A stretch of DNA of 64,000 bases from Segatella copri (GCF_949820605.1 NZ_CATKVU010000006.1:1720501-1784500), one strand, 5' to 3'. Shown: positions 53,444 through 63,953, counted from the stretch's first letter. Numbers and translations: made by a program. The notes: generated by a model from the sequence alone, not told the origin.

Positions 53444-54895
53444 TTACGCATTCACTGCCACTGAAATCCAGTCGAAGACGAATGAGCAAATACCGAATGC
53501 TACGATACCTACGGTGCAGATTGCAAGCGCCAACTTGGTTGAGCATGCGCTCTGGAAAGTAGGAAGTGGATTATCGCTGTGCTTGATGAACATAGCCTTC
53601 ACGATGAGCAGATAGTAGTACAAGCTGATAACTGTGTTTACCAACGCGATGAATACTACGCCGTATGCCCAGGCTCCCAATGTGGTGTGGATGTCGTGAG
53701 TTCCAACGGCTGCCATGAACACGAAGAACTTCGAGAACATACCGGCGAATGGAGGAATACCACCCAATGAGAACAATGCCAAGGTCATCAGGAATGCCAG
53801 ACGAGGATTGGTCTTGTACAAACCATTGTAGCTGTCCATCTGAACAGTACCGTTGTTGTGCTCCTCAATAGATGAGATGATAGTGAAGACGCTCAGGTTG
53901 GCTACTACGTAAATCAATACATAGTAAGTCAGGGCGCTCACGCTCATCGCTGAGTTACCTACCACTGCCAACATGATGTAACCTGCCTGAGAGATAGAAG
54001 AGAATGCCATGAAACGCTTCAGGTCGCTCTGACGGATGGCAAACAGGTTAGCGATAGTGATAGAAAGTACAATCACGATGTAAAGCAACACGGTCCAGTA
54101 CTCTACCATTGGCTGGAACACCTTCATGAGGATAGCGCAGAGAGTGAATGCTGCAGCACCCTTAGATACTACTGACAAGTAACCTGTAACAGTAGTTGGT
54201 GCACCCTGGTATGAATCGGCTGTCCAGAAGTGGAAAGGAACCAAGGAAATCTTGAAACCGAGACCACTGAAGAAGAATACCATACCGGCGATGGTCAATG
54301 GAGATGCTGAAATAACCTTTGCTACATCATCGAAGTACAAAGTACCACAAGCAGCATAGAGCAGAGAGATACCATAGATCATCACGCCACTTGAGAAAGT
54401 AGCAGTAAGGATGAACTTAGCTCCTGCCTCAGCAGAATTGTGACGGTACTTATCGAATGCTACCAAGCAAGCCATTGGCACAGATGCCATTTCGAGACCG
54501 AGGAAGAACAGGAGGAAGTGGTTGGCACTAACCATCATGTTCATACCGAGCAAGGTAGAGATAATCAGCATATAGAACTCACCCTCCTTGAAGGCTGTGT
54601 CCTTGCGGCTCAACCACTCCTTAGCCTGTACTATCACGATGAGGGTACCCAGCGCCAGGATAGTCTTCAAGACACCGGCAGCAGGACCTGTTGTGTACAT
54701 GCCGCCAAATGCCTCTGTGGCTTCTGTTGGGAAGATATTGATGGCAATGTGAGCCACCATCAAGAGACATACCAGAGGATTGAACCACTTACGGTCTGCG
54801 CTCTTGGAACTGCAGAAGTCAGCAATGAAAGTGATCAACAGAACTACCATCAGGGTAGCTTCTGGAATCATATTTAAAAATTGACTGTAATTCAT
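53444..54895 (-). CDS. nuoN: NADH-quinone oxidoreductase subunit N
   Basis: This 483-residue antiporter-like membrane subunit of complex I has fourteen helices. Conserved charges appear in [17 protein letters not shown] (Glu of TM5) and the broken-helix Lys in [23 protein letters not shown]. It is the last gene of the operon, 15 bp after nuoM, and is followed by a perfect terminator. It pumps protons or sodium with NuoL and NuoM. Confidence 0.93.
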   Translation of the reverse strand: MNYSQFLNMIPEATLMVVLLITFIADFCSSKSADRKWFNPLVCLLMVAHIAINIFPTEATEAFGGMYTTGPAAGVLKTILALGTLIVIVQAKEWLSRKDTAFKEGEFYMLIISTLLGMNMMVSANHFLLFFLGLEMASVPMACLVAFDKYRHNSAEAGAKFILTATFSSGVMIYGISLLYAACGTLYFDDVAKVISASPLTIAGMVFFFSGLGFKISLVPFHFWTADSYQGAPTTVTGYLSVVSKGAAAFTLCAILMKVFQPMVEYWTVLLYIVIVLSITIANLFAIRQSDLKRFMAFSSISQAGYIMLAVVGNSAMSVSALTYYVLIYVVANLSVFTIISSIEEHNNGTVQMDSYNGLYKTNPRLAFLMTLALFSLGGIPPFAGMFSKFFVFMAAVGTHDIHTTLGAWAYGVVFIALVNTVISLYYYLLIVKAMFIKHSDNPLPTFQSACSTKLALAICTVGIVAFGICSFVFDWISVAVNA

Positions 54896-54910
54896 TTCTT
54901 CTGATATTTA

Positions 54911-56410
54911 TTACATGATTACACTAAAGATAGGACCGACAGCGTCCATGATAATCTTCTCTGCCCAGAGTGGGAACATACCGAGACCTGCAACGCAGGC
55001 GATAAGACCTGCTACAGCGATACGCTCGTCCCAGGTAGCATCGTGAAGCTTCTCCAACTTAGGATTAGGAACCTTCTGATAAAGAATCTTACCAACACAA
55101 CGCAGAATGTAAACCGCAGTTATTACGATTGAGGTACATGCGATGATGGTACATACGCGATGGAAGGTATCTGCATTCTGGAAAGAACCTACGAAGATGG
55201 TCATCTCGGCTACAAAACCAGAGAAACCAGGCAAACCGAGGTTAGCCAAACCTGCTACTGCATAACCTACAGAGAGGAATGGAATGATCTTCATCAAACC
55301 ACCCAGGTAACGTACGTCACGTGTACCAGCCTGATGGTAAATCATACCGATAACGGCGAAGAAGAGGGCGGTCATCAAACCATGAGACAACATCTGGAGG
55401 ATTGCACCAGTAGCGGCTGTCTCGGTCATCATACAGAGAGCGAAGAGCACCATACCACAGTGAGATACTGATGAGTAAGCGTTGATGTACTTCAAGTCGG
55501 TCTGTACACAAGCTGACAAAGCACCATATACGATAGAGATAGTAGTCAGTACGAGGAACACCTTAATCCAGAATCCGTGAGTAGCAGCTGGCAAGAGGAA
55601 CATGGCGATACGGAAGCAACCGTAACCACCAAGCTTCATCAATACACCGGCGTGCAACATAGATACGGCTGTTGGCGCACTGGCGTGACCATCAGGAGAC
55701 CATGTATGGAATGGGAACAGCGCACCGAGGATACCGAAACCGATGAAGAGCAATGGGAAGAACACGTTCTGCACGCTCTCTGGAATCGCATGAGCACCAT
55801 TGGTATGGTGAGCGATATCGAGGATTTCGAAGGTCTGAGCACCACTGTAGAAGTAGATACCCAGGATACCGATAACCAAAAGGGCTGAACCACCCATCAA
55901 CATCAAAGTCAACTTCATGGCTGAATACTCCTTTGCACCACTACCCCATACACCAATCAGAAGGTACATTGGGATAAGCGCTACCTCATAGAACATGAAC
56001 ATGGTGAACATGTCGATAGAGATGAAGAAGCCATATACACCGATGCTCAGGAGTGTGAACCAGAGGAAGTATTCCTTCTTCATTGGCTCCATCTGCCAGG
56101 AAGCAAATGTACCGGTGAACACGATGATAGAAGTCAGGAGAAGCATCACCACTGAGATACCATCCACACCGAGTGAATAGTTGATGTGCAATGGTTCAAA
56201 CCAAGGCACACAGTAGGTGAAGAGCATCGGAGCTTGGTCGGCTGGCATTGTCTCACGAGCTTCGAGAAATGCAAACACCAAATAGATGGAGAGACCGAGC
56301 AATACGCTGGCACCTGCTACCATCACACCACGAACCTGCTTGTCGTTGCGTGCCAACCAGAGGCCGAGCAACATCAGGAGTGGTACTATGACGAATATAC
56401 TTAAATTCAT
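54911..56410 (-). CDS. nuoM: NADH-quinone oxidoreductase subunit M
   Basis: This 499-residue antiporter-like subunit carries FMFYEVALIPMYLLIGVWG (the conserved TM5 Glu) and LFPFHTWSPDGHASAPTAVSMLHAGVLMKLGGYG. It lies between nuoL (33 bp) and nuoN (15 bp). Its length is normal and its residues intact. Confidence 0.93.
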   Translation of the reverse strand: MNLSIFVIVPLLMLLGLWLARNDKQVRGVMVAGASVLLGLSIYLVFAFLEARETMPADQAPMLFTYCVPWFEPLHINYSLGVDGISVVMLLLTSIIVFTGTFASWQMEPMKKEYFLWFTLLSIGVYGFFISIDMFTMFMFYEVALIPMYLLIGVWGSGAKEYSAMKLTLMLMGGSALLVIGILGIYFYSGAQTFEILDIAHHTNGAHAIPESVQNVFFPLLFIGFGILGALFPFHTWSPDGHASAPTAVSMLHAGVLMKLGGYGCFRIAMFLLPAATHGFWIKVFLVLTTISIVYGALSACVQTDLKYINAYSSVSHCGMVLFALCMMTETAATGAILQMLSHGLMTALFFAVIGMIYHQAGTRDVRYLGGLMKIIPFLSVGYAVAGLANLGLPGFSGFVAEMTIFVGSFQNADTFHRVCTIIACTSIVITAVYILRCVGKILYQKVPNPKLEKLHDATWDERIAVAGLIACVAGLGMFPLWAEKIIMDAVGPIFSVIM

Positions 56411-56443
56411 TTCTTTTCTATTTACTTAATTGTGAGACTTTCA

Positions 56444-58399
56444 TTAAAGAAGTGCGAGCAGGCACAATGTCAATGCTACGGTACCGGTGAGGAACCAGAT
56501 AGCATAGCTGCGAACATCACCACTCTGCCATGGGCGGATGGTTTCACCTGCCTCCTGTGTACCCCAAGCCATGAAGTTGAAGGTACCATCGATAACGCGA
56601 CGGTCGAACCATGCGATTGGCTTTGAGAAGCAACCGAAGACAATCTTGTGGGTGAAGAACTGCCAAGCATCGTCGATATAGAAACGGTTCAAGGCTGCCT
56701 TGTGCAACTTAGGCATCTTCTTAGCCAAAGCGTCTGCCAATGGAGTCTTCTTAGGAGCATACATGTAAGTAGCCAGACCGATACCGATGATAGCAACGAT
56801 AACAGAGGTTGTTGCCACACTCATGTCGATATGGATATCGTAGCTCTGACCTGTAGCAGATACGAAGTGACCGAATGGAATCAAACCACAGAGGCAAGAG
56901 ATGATGGCGAGGAATACCAATGGACCCCACATCACGAAAGGAACCTCCTGTGGCTTGCGACGGTTCTCAGGATCCAGCTCATAGTAGCTCTGTCCCCAGA
57001 AAATGACGTAGTAGAGACGGAACATGTAGAATGCTGTCATACCGGCAACCACTGTCATGAACCAGCCCATGAATGGAGAGAACTGGAAGCAAGCCGAGAT
57101 AATCTCATCCTTTGACCAGAAACCTGCGAATGGAGGAATACCTGCAATCGCCAAGCAACCGATGAGGAAGCAGATGTTGGTAATAGGCATGTACTTGTGC
57201 AAACCGCCCATGTAATCCTTGAAGTTGCTGCCGATGATGACGATGATGGCACCAGAGCAGAGGAAGAGCAACGCCTTGAACATAGCGTGGGTAAACAGGT
57301 GGAAGATACCAGCCATGTAACCCAAACCACCATGGTGGTTATCTACTGCGAAGCAGACACCGAGCGCTACGAGCATGTAGGCAATCTGAGAGATAGTAGA
57401 GAAAGCCAGACCACGCTTGATATCACGCTGGCAGCAAGCTACGGCTGCAGCATAGAATGCGGTGAAGGCTGCAATGTAAGCTACATAGTGAAGAGTCTCA
57501 GGAGCATACTGTACCCAGATTGGGAAGAGGCTGGCTACCTGATATACACCGGCTACAACCATGGTAGCGGCGTGGATCAACGCAGAAACAGGAGTTGGAC
57601 CCTCCATCGCATCTGGCAACCAGATGTGCAATGGGAACATCGCACTCTTACCGGCACCACCGATGAACATGAGGAACAACGCTGTTGGCATTACCCAAGC
57701 AGCACCTGCCAAAGCAGAGTTGAGCTCTGGCTGAGCATTCAAGTCGTAGTTGAAGGTTCCTACATAGAAGCTGTAGAACAGGATACCGATGAGGAAGAAG
57801 AGGTCAGCGAAACGGGTTACGATGAACGCCTTCTTGCTGGCATGTACTGCAGCATGCTTTGGATAGTAGAAACCGATGAGCAGGTATGAGCAGACACCCA
57901 CCAACTCCCAGAACAGATACATCTGGAAGATGTTGGTAGCTACTACCAGGCCCAACATAGACATGGTGAAGAGGCTCAGGTAAGCGTAGAAACGCTGCAT
58001 ACCCTTCTCATATTCCTCAACCTTGTAGTTCTCATCACGCTCTGCCATATAGCCGAAGCTGTAGATGTGAACCATGAAGCTGACGGTGGTAATCACGATG
58101 AGCATCAATACAGAGATTGGGCTCAGGCGGAAACCGATGTTGAAGGTGAGCAACTCAGTAAACTTCAACCATGTGAAATTAAATACGGTAACAGTTGGGT
58201 ACATACCTGTTGAGGCATCGCGACCCACTGCAAAGAAGTACTCGTATGCTGTATAGACAGACATCGCGAATACACAGCCCATCAATACGGTACCGATGAG
58301 TGCTGCTACCGGTCTTTTCATCTTCATACCCACAAGTCCCAGAACCAGGAAGCTCAGGAATGGCAGAAGAAGTATCAAAAATGCATAATTGTATTCCAT
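56444..58399 (-). CDS. nuoL: NADH-quinone oxidoreductase subunit L
   Basis: This 651-residue protein is the largest antiporter-like subunit. It has the TM5 Glu in FWELVGVCSYLLIGFYY and the segment KSAMFPLHIWLPDAMEGPTPVSALIHAATMV. The C-terminal lateral helix follows (after about 550) and ends in TGTVALTLCLLALL. It lies 6 bp after nuoK. Confidence 0.94.
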   Translation of the reverse strand: MEYNYAFLILLLPFLSFLVLGLVGMKMKRPVAALIGTVLMGCVFAMSVYTAYEYFFAVGRDASTGMYPTVTVFNFTWLKFTELLTFNIGFRLSPISVLMLIVITTVSFMVHIYSFGYMAERDENYKVEEYEKGMQRFYAYLSLFTMSMLGLVVATNIFQMYLFWELVGVCSYLLIGFYYPKHAAVHASKKAFIVTRFADLFFLIGILFYSFYVGTFNYDLNAQPELNSALAGAAWVMPTALFLMFIGGAGKSAMFPLHIWLPDAMEGPTPVSALIHAATMVVAGVYQVASLFPIWVQYAPETLHYVAYIAAFTAFYAAAVACCQRDIKRGLAFSTISQIAYMLVALGVCFAVDNHHGGLGYMAGIFHLFTHAMFKALLFLCSGAIIVIIGSNFKDYMGGLHKYMPITNICFLIGCLAIAGIPPFAGFWSKDEIISACFQFSPFMGWFMTVVAGMTAFYMFRLYYVIFWGQSYYELDPENRRKPQEVPFVMWGPLVFLAIISCLCGLIPFGHFVSATGQSYDIHIDMSVATTSVIVAIIGIGLATYMYAPKKTPLADALAKKMPKLHKAALNRFYIDDAWQFFTHKIVFGCFSKPIAWFDRRVIDGTFNFMAWGTQEAGETIRPWQSGDVRSYAIWFLTGTVALTLCLLALL

Positions 58400-58405
58400 T
58401 GTCTT

Positions 58406-58714
58406 TTAGAATTTCATGTTTTCAATACTGTTCACCTGGTCACTGTGATAGTTGCGGTAAACGTTGATAATAATAGCGAGCGCTACGGCTGTCTCGGCTG
58501 CTGCTACTCCGATAGAGAACAATGTGAAGAAGAAACCTTCCAACTGTCCTGGGAAGAGGATGCGGTTGAACACAGCGAAGTTCAGGTCGGCTGCATTCAA
58601 TACAAGCTCGATGGAGATAAGCATGGCAACGAGGTTACGGCGTGTACAGAAGCCATAGACTCCGATGAAGAACAAGAGTGCTGAGAGCACGAAGAAATAT
58701 TGTACTGGAATCAT
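58406..58714 (-). CDS. nuoK: NADH-quinone oxidoreductase subunit K
   Basis: This 102-residue subunit has three helices. The conserved Glu residues sit in LISIELVLNAADLNFAVF and GVAAAETAVALAIIINVYR. Its start overlaps the nuoJ stop by four bases (58711-58714). Confidence 0.93.
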   Translation of the reverse strand: MIPVQYFFVLSALLFFIGVYGFCTRRNLVAMLISIELVLNAADLNFAVFNRILFPGQLEGFFFTLFSIGVAAAETAVALAIIINVYRNYHSDQVNSIENMKF

Positions 58715-59238
58715 TTCTTATCCTCCTTTCTTGCGATTAAGATACCACCGATGATACATGCCAACAGGAATACAGAGATAAACTCGAATGGCAATACATA
58801 GCCATACTTGTCAGCACCTACCAGTGCAGAACCTACCTGATCCATTGGCACCTCGGTGTCGGCTACGGTTGCAGCCATATCAATAAAGTGATTCTTCAAC
58901 ACGATGACTGCCAGGGTTACGAAACCAACGAGGCAGACGAGTGCGCGACCTACAATCTTGCTACCCTTGACATGCTCCAAAAGACCCTGGAGGGTACGCT
59001 TTGATACCAACTGGATAGCGAAGACATAAAGCATGGTGATACCACCGGCATATACAGAAATCTGAGCTGCACCCAGATAAGTATAGTCGAGCAGGAAGAA
59101 CATGCCTGCTACACCGAAGAGTACGAACAACAGGAAGGTTGCCGCACGCATGATGCGCTTGGTGAACACGCACATGATGGCTGAGCCAAGAATGACTACT
59201 GCCAAGATGACGAACATAAATAAATTTGCTGTTATCAT
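58711..59238 (-). CDS. nuoJ: NADH-quinone oxidoreductase subunit J
   Basis: This 175-residue membrane subunit has five helices, with the family motif DYTYLGAAQISVYAGGITMLYVFAI (about 50-74). It ends in ARKEDKK. It lies 15 bp after nuoI and overlaps nuoK. Confidence 0.92.
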   Translation of the reverse strand: MITANLFMFVILAVVILGSAIMCVFTKRIMRAATFLLFVLFGVAGMFFLLDYTYLGAAQISVYAGGITMLYVFAIQLVSKRTLQGLLEHVKGSKIVGRALVCLVGFVTLAVIVLKNHFIDMAATVADTEVPMDQVGSALVGADKYGYVLPFEFISVFLLACIIGGILIARKEDKK

Positions 59239-59253
59239 TGTCTAAAGTCCTCC

Positions 59254-59784
59254 TTACTTAGTCTTGGTGTTAAACTTACCGATTTCCAATGGAGCACCAC
59301 CATCGATGAGGTCAGGAAGGCTGCCGCCCCTATAAACCTCCTTGTCAAGGTGCATCACCAACTTGTTGCGGTCGAAGACTGCATTCTCGAAATCGTTGAC
59401 AAACTTGATTGCACCGAAGTTACATGCGTTCACACAGAGCTCGCAGAACATGCAGTCGCCCAAGTCGTACTGGTAATCTACCAGCTTGCGCTTCTTCTTG
59501 CCTGTCTCTGGGTCCTCCACCATCTCGGTTACGATCTTGATGGTATCGTTAGGGCATGACTTCTCACACAATGTACAACCCACACACTTGTAAGCCTCGT
59601 TCTCATCACGAACGAAGACCAGGCGTCCACGGAAACGTGGAGATACGTGGAGTGTAGTCTTGCGGTTCTCAGGATACTGCTCTGTGCTCTTTGGTGTGAA
59701 GTACTCCTTCATGGTAGTCTTCATACCGATAGCGAGGGTCTTCAAACCCGCTGCAATACCGCCGAAATATGAATTGTTAGACAT
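59254..59784 (-). CDS. nuoI: NADH-quinone oxidoreductase subunit I
   Basis: This 176-residue iron-sulfur subunit carries two tetranuclear clusters in CVGCTLCEKSCP (about 69-80) and CMFCELCVNAC (about 111-121). It passes electrons from the peripheral arm toward quinone. It lies 34 bp after nuoH. Since NuoEFG are missing, its electrons must come from another donor. Confidence 0.93.
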   Translation of the reverse strand: MSNNSYFGGIAAGLKTLAIGMKTTMKEYFTPKSTEQYPENRKTTLHVSPRFRGRLVFVRDENEAYKCVGCTLCEKSCPNDTIKIVTEMVEDPETGKKKRKLVDYQYDLGDCMFCELCVNACNFGAIKFVNDFENAVFDRNKLVMHLDKEVYRGGSLPDLIDGGAPLEIGKFNTKTK

Positions 59785-59818
59785 ACTTTCTTATTATTAT
59801 AATAATGTGTATTAAAGA

Positions 59819-60904
59819 TTATCCGTGGAATCCAAATGCTACGCATACTGTCATCAAGATCAGGATGACCAGTGACAATGGCATCAGATACTTCCACTCC
59901 AACTTCAGAATCTGGTCGATACGCAGACGTGGGAATGTCCAACGTACCCACATCAGGAGCCATACCACCGCGAAGGTCTTACCGAAGAACCAGATGAAAC
60001 CAGGAATAAGGTTCATCAGATTGTCGAAGCCCTCGATACCGATGTTCAATGGCGCCCAACCACCGAGGAATACGGTAGAAGCAATACCGGAAATCACGAA
60101 GAGGTTAAGGTACTCTGCCAGGTAGTAGAAACCGAAGCCCATACCTGAATACTCAGTGTGGTAACCTGCGGTCAACTCACTCTCAGCCTCAGCCAAGTCG
60201 AAAGGACCACGGTTAGCCTCAGCATTACCTGCTACGAGGAATACCAAGAAAGCCAGGATAGCTGGCACATGACCCTTGATAATCAACCAGTTCCAAGCAC
60301 CAGTCTGTGCCTCTACGATACCGCTTACCTGCATGGTGCCGGTAAGAACTACTGCAGAAATCAGGCAGAGACCGAGAGACATCTCATAAGAAATCATCTG
60401 TACGGCACCACGCATGGCAGATACCACAGAGTATTTGTTGTTAGATGCCCAACCTGCGAGGAATACACCCAGCACGCCGATAGAACTTACGGCTGTGATG
60501 AGGAATACACCTACGTTGAAGTCAAGAATATGAGCTCCCTTGTTCCATGGAAGGAATGAGAAAGTACCCACAGAGGCAATGATCACGAGGAATGGTGCCA
60601 TGTAGTAGAGCAGCTTGTCGGCTCTATCTACAGCGAAGATCTCCTTGATCAACATCTTGAGCACGTCGGCGAATACCTGGAAGATACCCCAAGGACCTAC
60701 ACGCATAGGGCCGAGACGGCACTGGAAGTAGGCACACACCTTACGCTCCATGAAGATAAGTACGATAGCGATGAGGGCGTATGCTGTCAAAATACAGATA
60801 CCCACGAGCACGCACTCAATCAGAATCGACAGGAAGTCGCCCAAACCCAAGGTCTGGCGAAGCAGATTGTCGATGAATGTTGTTACTATACTAAAATCAA
60901 ACAT
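59819..60904 (-). CDS. nuoH: NADH-quinone oxidoreductase subunit H
   Basis: This 361-residue membrane subunit at the quinone cavity has eight helices. The conserved RLGPMRVGPWGIFQVFADVLKMLIKE, GRPFDLAE-like GPFDLAEAESELTAGYHTEYSG and FGKTFAVVWLLMWVRWTFPRLRIDQ segments are present. It lies 2 bp after nuoCD. Confidence 0.94.
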   Translation of the reverse strand: MFDFSIVTTFIDNLLRQTLGLGDFLSILIECVLVGICILTAYALIAIVLIFMERKVCAYFQCRLGPMRVGPWGIFQVFADVLKMLIKEIFAVDRADKLLYYMAPFLVIIASVGTFSFLPWNKGAHILDFNVGVFLITAVSSIGVLGVFLAGWASNNKYSVVSAMRGAVQMISYEMSLGLCLISAVVLTGTMQVSGIVEAQTGAWNWLIIKGHVPAILAFLVFLVAGNAEANRGPFDLAEAESELTAGYHTEYSGMGFGFYYLAEYLNLFVISGIASTVFLGGWAPLNIGIEGFDNLMNLIPGFIWFFGKTFAVVWLLMWVRWTFPRLRIDQILKLEWKYLMPLSLVILILMTVCVAFGFHG

Positions 60905-60906
60905 AA

Positions 60907-62478
60907 TTATCTATCAATATCAGGGATTACGAAATCGATTGCTGCACCTGTAGTGATGAGGTCGGCGATCTTCTGACCACGGAGCATTGAATCCAAAGCT
61001 CCTGTGAGTGAGAGACCCATCGGACGCATCTTCATACGGTATGGACTCTTGTCACCCTTTGAGTCGAGATATACACCAAACTCGCCGCTGGCACCCTCTA
61101 CAGAGAAGTACCACTGTCCCTCTGGAACCTTGATGATTGGCTTCTGCTTGATGTAGTACTCACCCTCTGGAATGTTGTCGATCAACTGCTCGATGATGTC
61201 CAAGCTCTGATACAACTCCTGGATGTGTACATAGTAACGATCCATTGAATCGCAACCGGTAAGGGTGATTTCCTTCCACTCTACCTTGTCGTACATATCG
61301 TATGGATGACGCTTGCGGGTATCGTTCTTCCAACCTGATGCACGACCAGCAGGACCGGTTACGGCATAGTTGATACAATCCTCATAGTTCATTGGACCTA
61401 CACCTTCGAGACGGTTGTGAGTAATCACGTTGTCACCGAATACGTCGAGGTACTCCTGAATCATCGGACGGAGATACTTGCAAAGGGTCTTCACGTTCTG
61501 AACGAAGTTAGGGTCGATATCTGCCTGCAGACCACCGATACGGTAGTAGTTCTGGATCAGACGGCCACCGGTTGTCTCCTCCATCACGTTCAATACGTGC
61601 TCACGGTCGCGCATACAGTAAAGGAATGCGGTCAAGGCACCCAAATCCTGTGCGGTACAGCCGAGGTACAACAAGTGAGAGTCGATACGCTGCAACTCAT
61701 CCATGATGGTACGGATGTAGTGGATACGGTCTGAGAGTTCGATACCCATAGCCTCCTCGATAACGCCAACCAGAGCGTGGCGGTGCATCATCGCAGAAAG
61801 ATAGTTCAGACGGTCGGTCAATGCCAATGTCTGTGGATAGGTCATATTCTCCCACATCTTCTCGATACCACGGTGAATATAACCGAGGTGTGGATAGATG
61901 CGCTTCACGGTCTCACCATCGATAACGGTCTGCAGACGGAGCACACCGTGGGTAGATGGGTGGTTAGGACCAATGTTGACAACATAGTCGTTCTCATCAA
62001 AGCGACGCTTCTCTGTAGCTACGAGATGTCCATCCTCGCTCAAGGAATACTCCATGGTGAAGTCATCCTCTGGCTCATCAGTACAAGGGAACTTGTTTGC
62101 CTCAGGACTCATATCGAAGTCCTTGCGCAATGGATAGCCCTGGAAATCGGTACGGAGGAAGAGACGACGCATGTCTGGGTGACCCAGGAACTTGATGCCG
62201 ACAAAATCGAATACCTCACGCTCCAGGAGGTCAGCCACCTTCCAAAGGTTAATGACTGTAGGAATCACATCACTGCCATCCACCTTCTTGGCGATGGTCT
62301 TTACTGAGCAGCACTCGTTGGTCTGAGTATTCTCGAGAATATAGATACATCCGAGACCTTCCTCACCGAAGTCTTCACCGATGATGGTAACAAGGTAGTC
62401 GAAATGCTTCTCGTTCTTCAACTTCGCCATTTCTGAGGCGAAATTATCAAAACTCAATTCAATATTATTCAGTTTCAT
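60907..62478 (-). CDS. nuoCD: Fused NADH-quinone oxidoreductase subunits C and D
   Basis: The 523 residues join NuoC (about 1-140, with EREVFDFVGIKFLGHPDMRRLFL) and NuoD (from about 165, with NIGPNHPSTHGVLRL, HRGIEK and the quinone-side RASGWKNDTRKRHPYDMYD). The C-terminus VIPDIDR matches the NuoD signature. The fusion is typical of this phylum. It lies 19 bp after nuoB. Confidence 0.94.
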   Translation of the reverse strand: MKLNNIELSFDNFASEMAKLKNEKHFDYLVTIIGEDFGEEGLGCIYILENTQTNECCSVKTIAKKVDGSDVIPTVINLWKVADLLEREVFDFVGIKFLGHPDMRRLFLRTDFQGYPLRKDFDMSPEANKFPCTDEPEDDFTMEYSLSEDGHLVATEKRRFDENDYVVNIGPNHPSTHGVLRLQTVIDGETVKRIYPHLGYIHRGIEKMWENMTYPQTLALTDRLNYLSAMMHRHALVGVIEEAMGIELSDRIHYIRTIMDELQRIDSHLLYLGCTAQDLGALTAFLYCMRDREHVLNVMEETTGGRLIQNYYRIGGLQADIDPNFVQNVKTLCKYLRPMIQEYLDVFGDNVITHNRLEGVGPMNYEDCINYAVTGPAGRASGWKNDTRKRHPYDMYDKVEWKEITLTGCDSMDRYYVHIQELYQSLDIIEQLIDNIPEGEYYIKQKPIIKVPEGQWYFSVEGASGEFGVYLDSKGDKSPYRMKMRPMGLSLTGALDSMLRGQKIADLITTGAAIDFVIPDIDR

Positions 62479-62497
62479 GTTCTTATACCTTATTATA

Positions 62498-63223
62498 TTA
62501 ATCAGTTAGACCTTTCTGAGGGTCGAAATCCTCAGGTACTTCAGTTACGATGATAGGCTCCTTGTGTCCGAGCTTCTCGCTGTCAGAGAGGTTCTCGTTG
62601 CTCAAGCCGCGAAGGCCACCCTTGCTCATAGAGAGTTCCTTCTCATCCTGGGTCATCTTGTGGTTGGCACCACCGAAGAATTTCTCAACCTTTACCTTAC
62701 GCTGCAACTGCATCATACCGTAAAGGATAGCCTCAGGGCGTGGAGGACATCCAGGAATGTAAACATCCACAGGAACCAACTCGCTGATACCACGAACCAC
62801 GTTGTAGCTCTTCTTGAACGGACCGCCAGAGATGGTGCATCCACCTACAGCTACCACATACTTAGGCTCAGCCATTTCATCGTACAAACGTTTGAAAACA
62901 GGTGCCATCTTATTGGTAATAGTACCGGCACACATGATCAAGTCTGCCTGACGTGGAGAGTTACGGGTTACCTCGAAACCGAAACGGGAGAAGTCGTAAC
63001 GCGCACAACCTACAGCCATGAACTCGATACCACAGCAAGAGGTACCGAAGGTCAAAGACCAGAGTGAGTTACTGCGTCCCCAGTTGATGGCAGCATCAAG
63101 GGAACCGACTACCACATTCGCACCACCCTCATTGAGCTCCTGCGCAATCTTTTCGAGGGTATCATTGTCCTTAAACTCGTCGTAAGGAATACTCTTGATA
63201 GAGGCTCTTTTGTTTACTTCCAT
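62498..63223 (-). CDS. nuoB: NADH-quinone oxidoreductase subunit B
   Basis: This 241-residue iron-sulfur subunit holds cluster N2, the last redox centre before quinone. The ligands are in TSCCGIEFMAVGCARYD, AVGGCTISGG and PGCPPRPEA. The start at 63223 is chosen because AAAGGAG lies at good distance before it; a Met at 63244 would add seven residues with no ribosome site. It overlaps the 3' end of nuoA by about ten bases. The C-terminal extension (about 40 residues, acidic) is longer than in E. coli. Confidence 0.92.
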   Translation of the reverse strand: MEVNKRASIKSIPYDEFKDNDTLEKIAQELNEGGANVVVGSLDAAINWGRSNSLWSLTFGTSCCGIEFMAVGCARYDFSRFGFEVTRNSPRQADLIMCAGTITNKMAPVFKRLYDEMAEPKYVVAVGGCTISGGPFKKSYNVVRGISELVPVDVYIPGCPPRPEAILYGMMQLQRKVKVEKFFGGANHKMTQDEKELSMSKGGLRGLSNENLSDSEKLGHKEPIIVTEVPEDFDPQKGLTD

Positions 63224-63564
63224 TCCAATGCTCCTTTCCGCCAAGCGTATGCAAGGCCAAATACCAATACCAACAGGAAGAACCCGATGCTCACGAGAGC
63301 CATAGATCCAAACTGCTTAACTACGACTGCCCATGGGTAAAGCAATACTGTCTCGATGTCAAACATCAGGAAAAGGATGGCGAAGAGGTAGTAGCCGATG
63401 TGTGATGGCAACCATGAGCTGCCACGAGTCGGAATACCGCACTCAAAAGGTTCACCCTTTACCGGATTGTATGAACGAGGACCGATCAACTTCGCGATGA
63501 CATAAGCAGCCACCACCAAGGTTACAGCCGTCAGCAAAACGGTGATAAATAGTGTAAAGTTCAT
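63214..63564 (-). CDS. nuoA: NADH-quinone oxidoreductase subunit A
   Basis: This 116-residue subunit has three helices, with the family motif PFECGIPTRGSSW and LFDIETVLLYPWAVV. It is the first gene of the operon, about 46 bp after the -7 element TACCTTTG (63610-63617). Confidence 0.93.
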   Translation of the reverse strand: MNFTLFITVLLTAVTLVVAAYVIAKLIGPRSYNPVKGEPFECGIPTRGSSWLPSHIGYYLFAILFLMFDIETVLLYPWAVVVKQFGSMALVSIGFFLLVLVFGLAYAWRKGALEWK

Positions 63565-63609
63565 AAATTTGTTATAACGTTATTTTATATAAATGCTTCT
63601 AAGCGGTTG

Positions 63610-63617
63610 CAAAGGTA
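63610..63617 (-). promoter_or_regulatory. nuo operon promoter -7 element
   Basis: TACCTTTG on the minus strand. A clear -33 element is lacking, which is common for strongly regulated or weak promoters of this phylum. Confidence 0.5.
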
Positions 63618-63779
63618 ACACTTTTTTCTGAAAGAGCACATTTTTTTATGGTTTAATTTGCATCCAAAGTGAAAAAATACAAAAAACTGCTTGATTTCAT
63701 CAGTTAACAGACAGTATTAACGAAGGTTCGGAAACAGCTAAAACGAGCGTATTTTGTAGCAAAAAGGAACAGAACAGTA

Positions 63780-63953
63780 GGATTTTTTACCCAAAAAATC
63801 ATCCGCTTCGACATTGTTTCCGGCACAACTTTCATCGTCTCTCCTACCCTTCATAAAAAGGATGAGAAAGAGATTATCTATAATCTCAATGGCCAGCAAG
63901 TAGATAAGACTTCAGCCCAAGGCGGCATCTTCATCTCCCGCCAGAAAGGTTAG
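63780..63953 (+). pseudogene. C-terminal fragment of a secreted protein
   Basis: The frame includes RFDIVSGTTFIVSPTLH and KEIIYNLNGQQVDKTSAQGG and stops at TAG 63951-63953. The IYNLNGQ-V-D pattern is typical of the tail of Prevotella secreted proteins. No start or N-terminal domain is found upstream, so this is a remnant. The last 47 bases of the window hold nothing recognisable. Confidence 0.5.
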
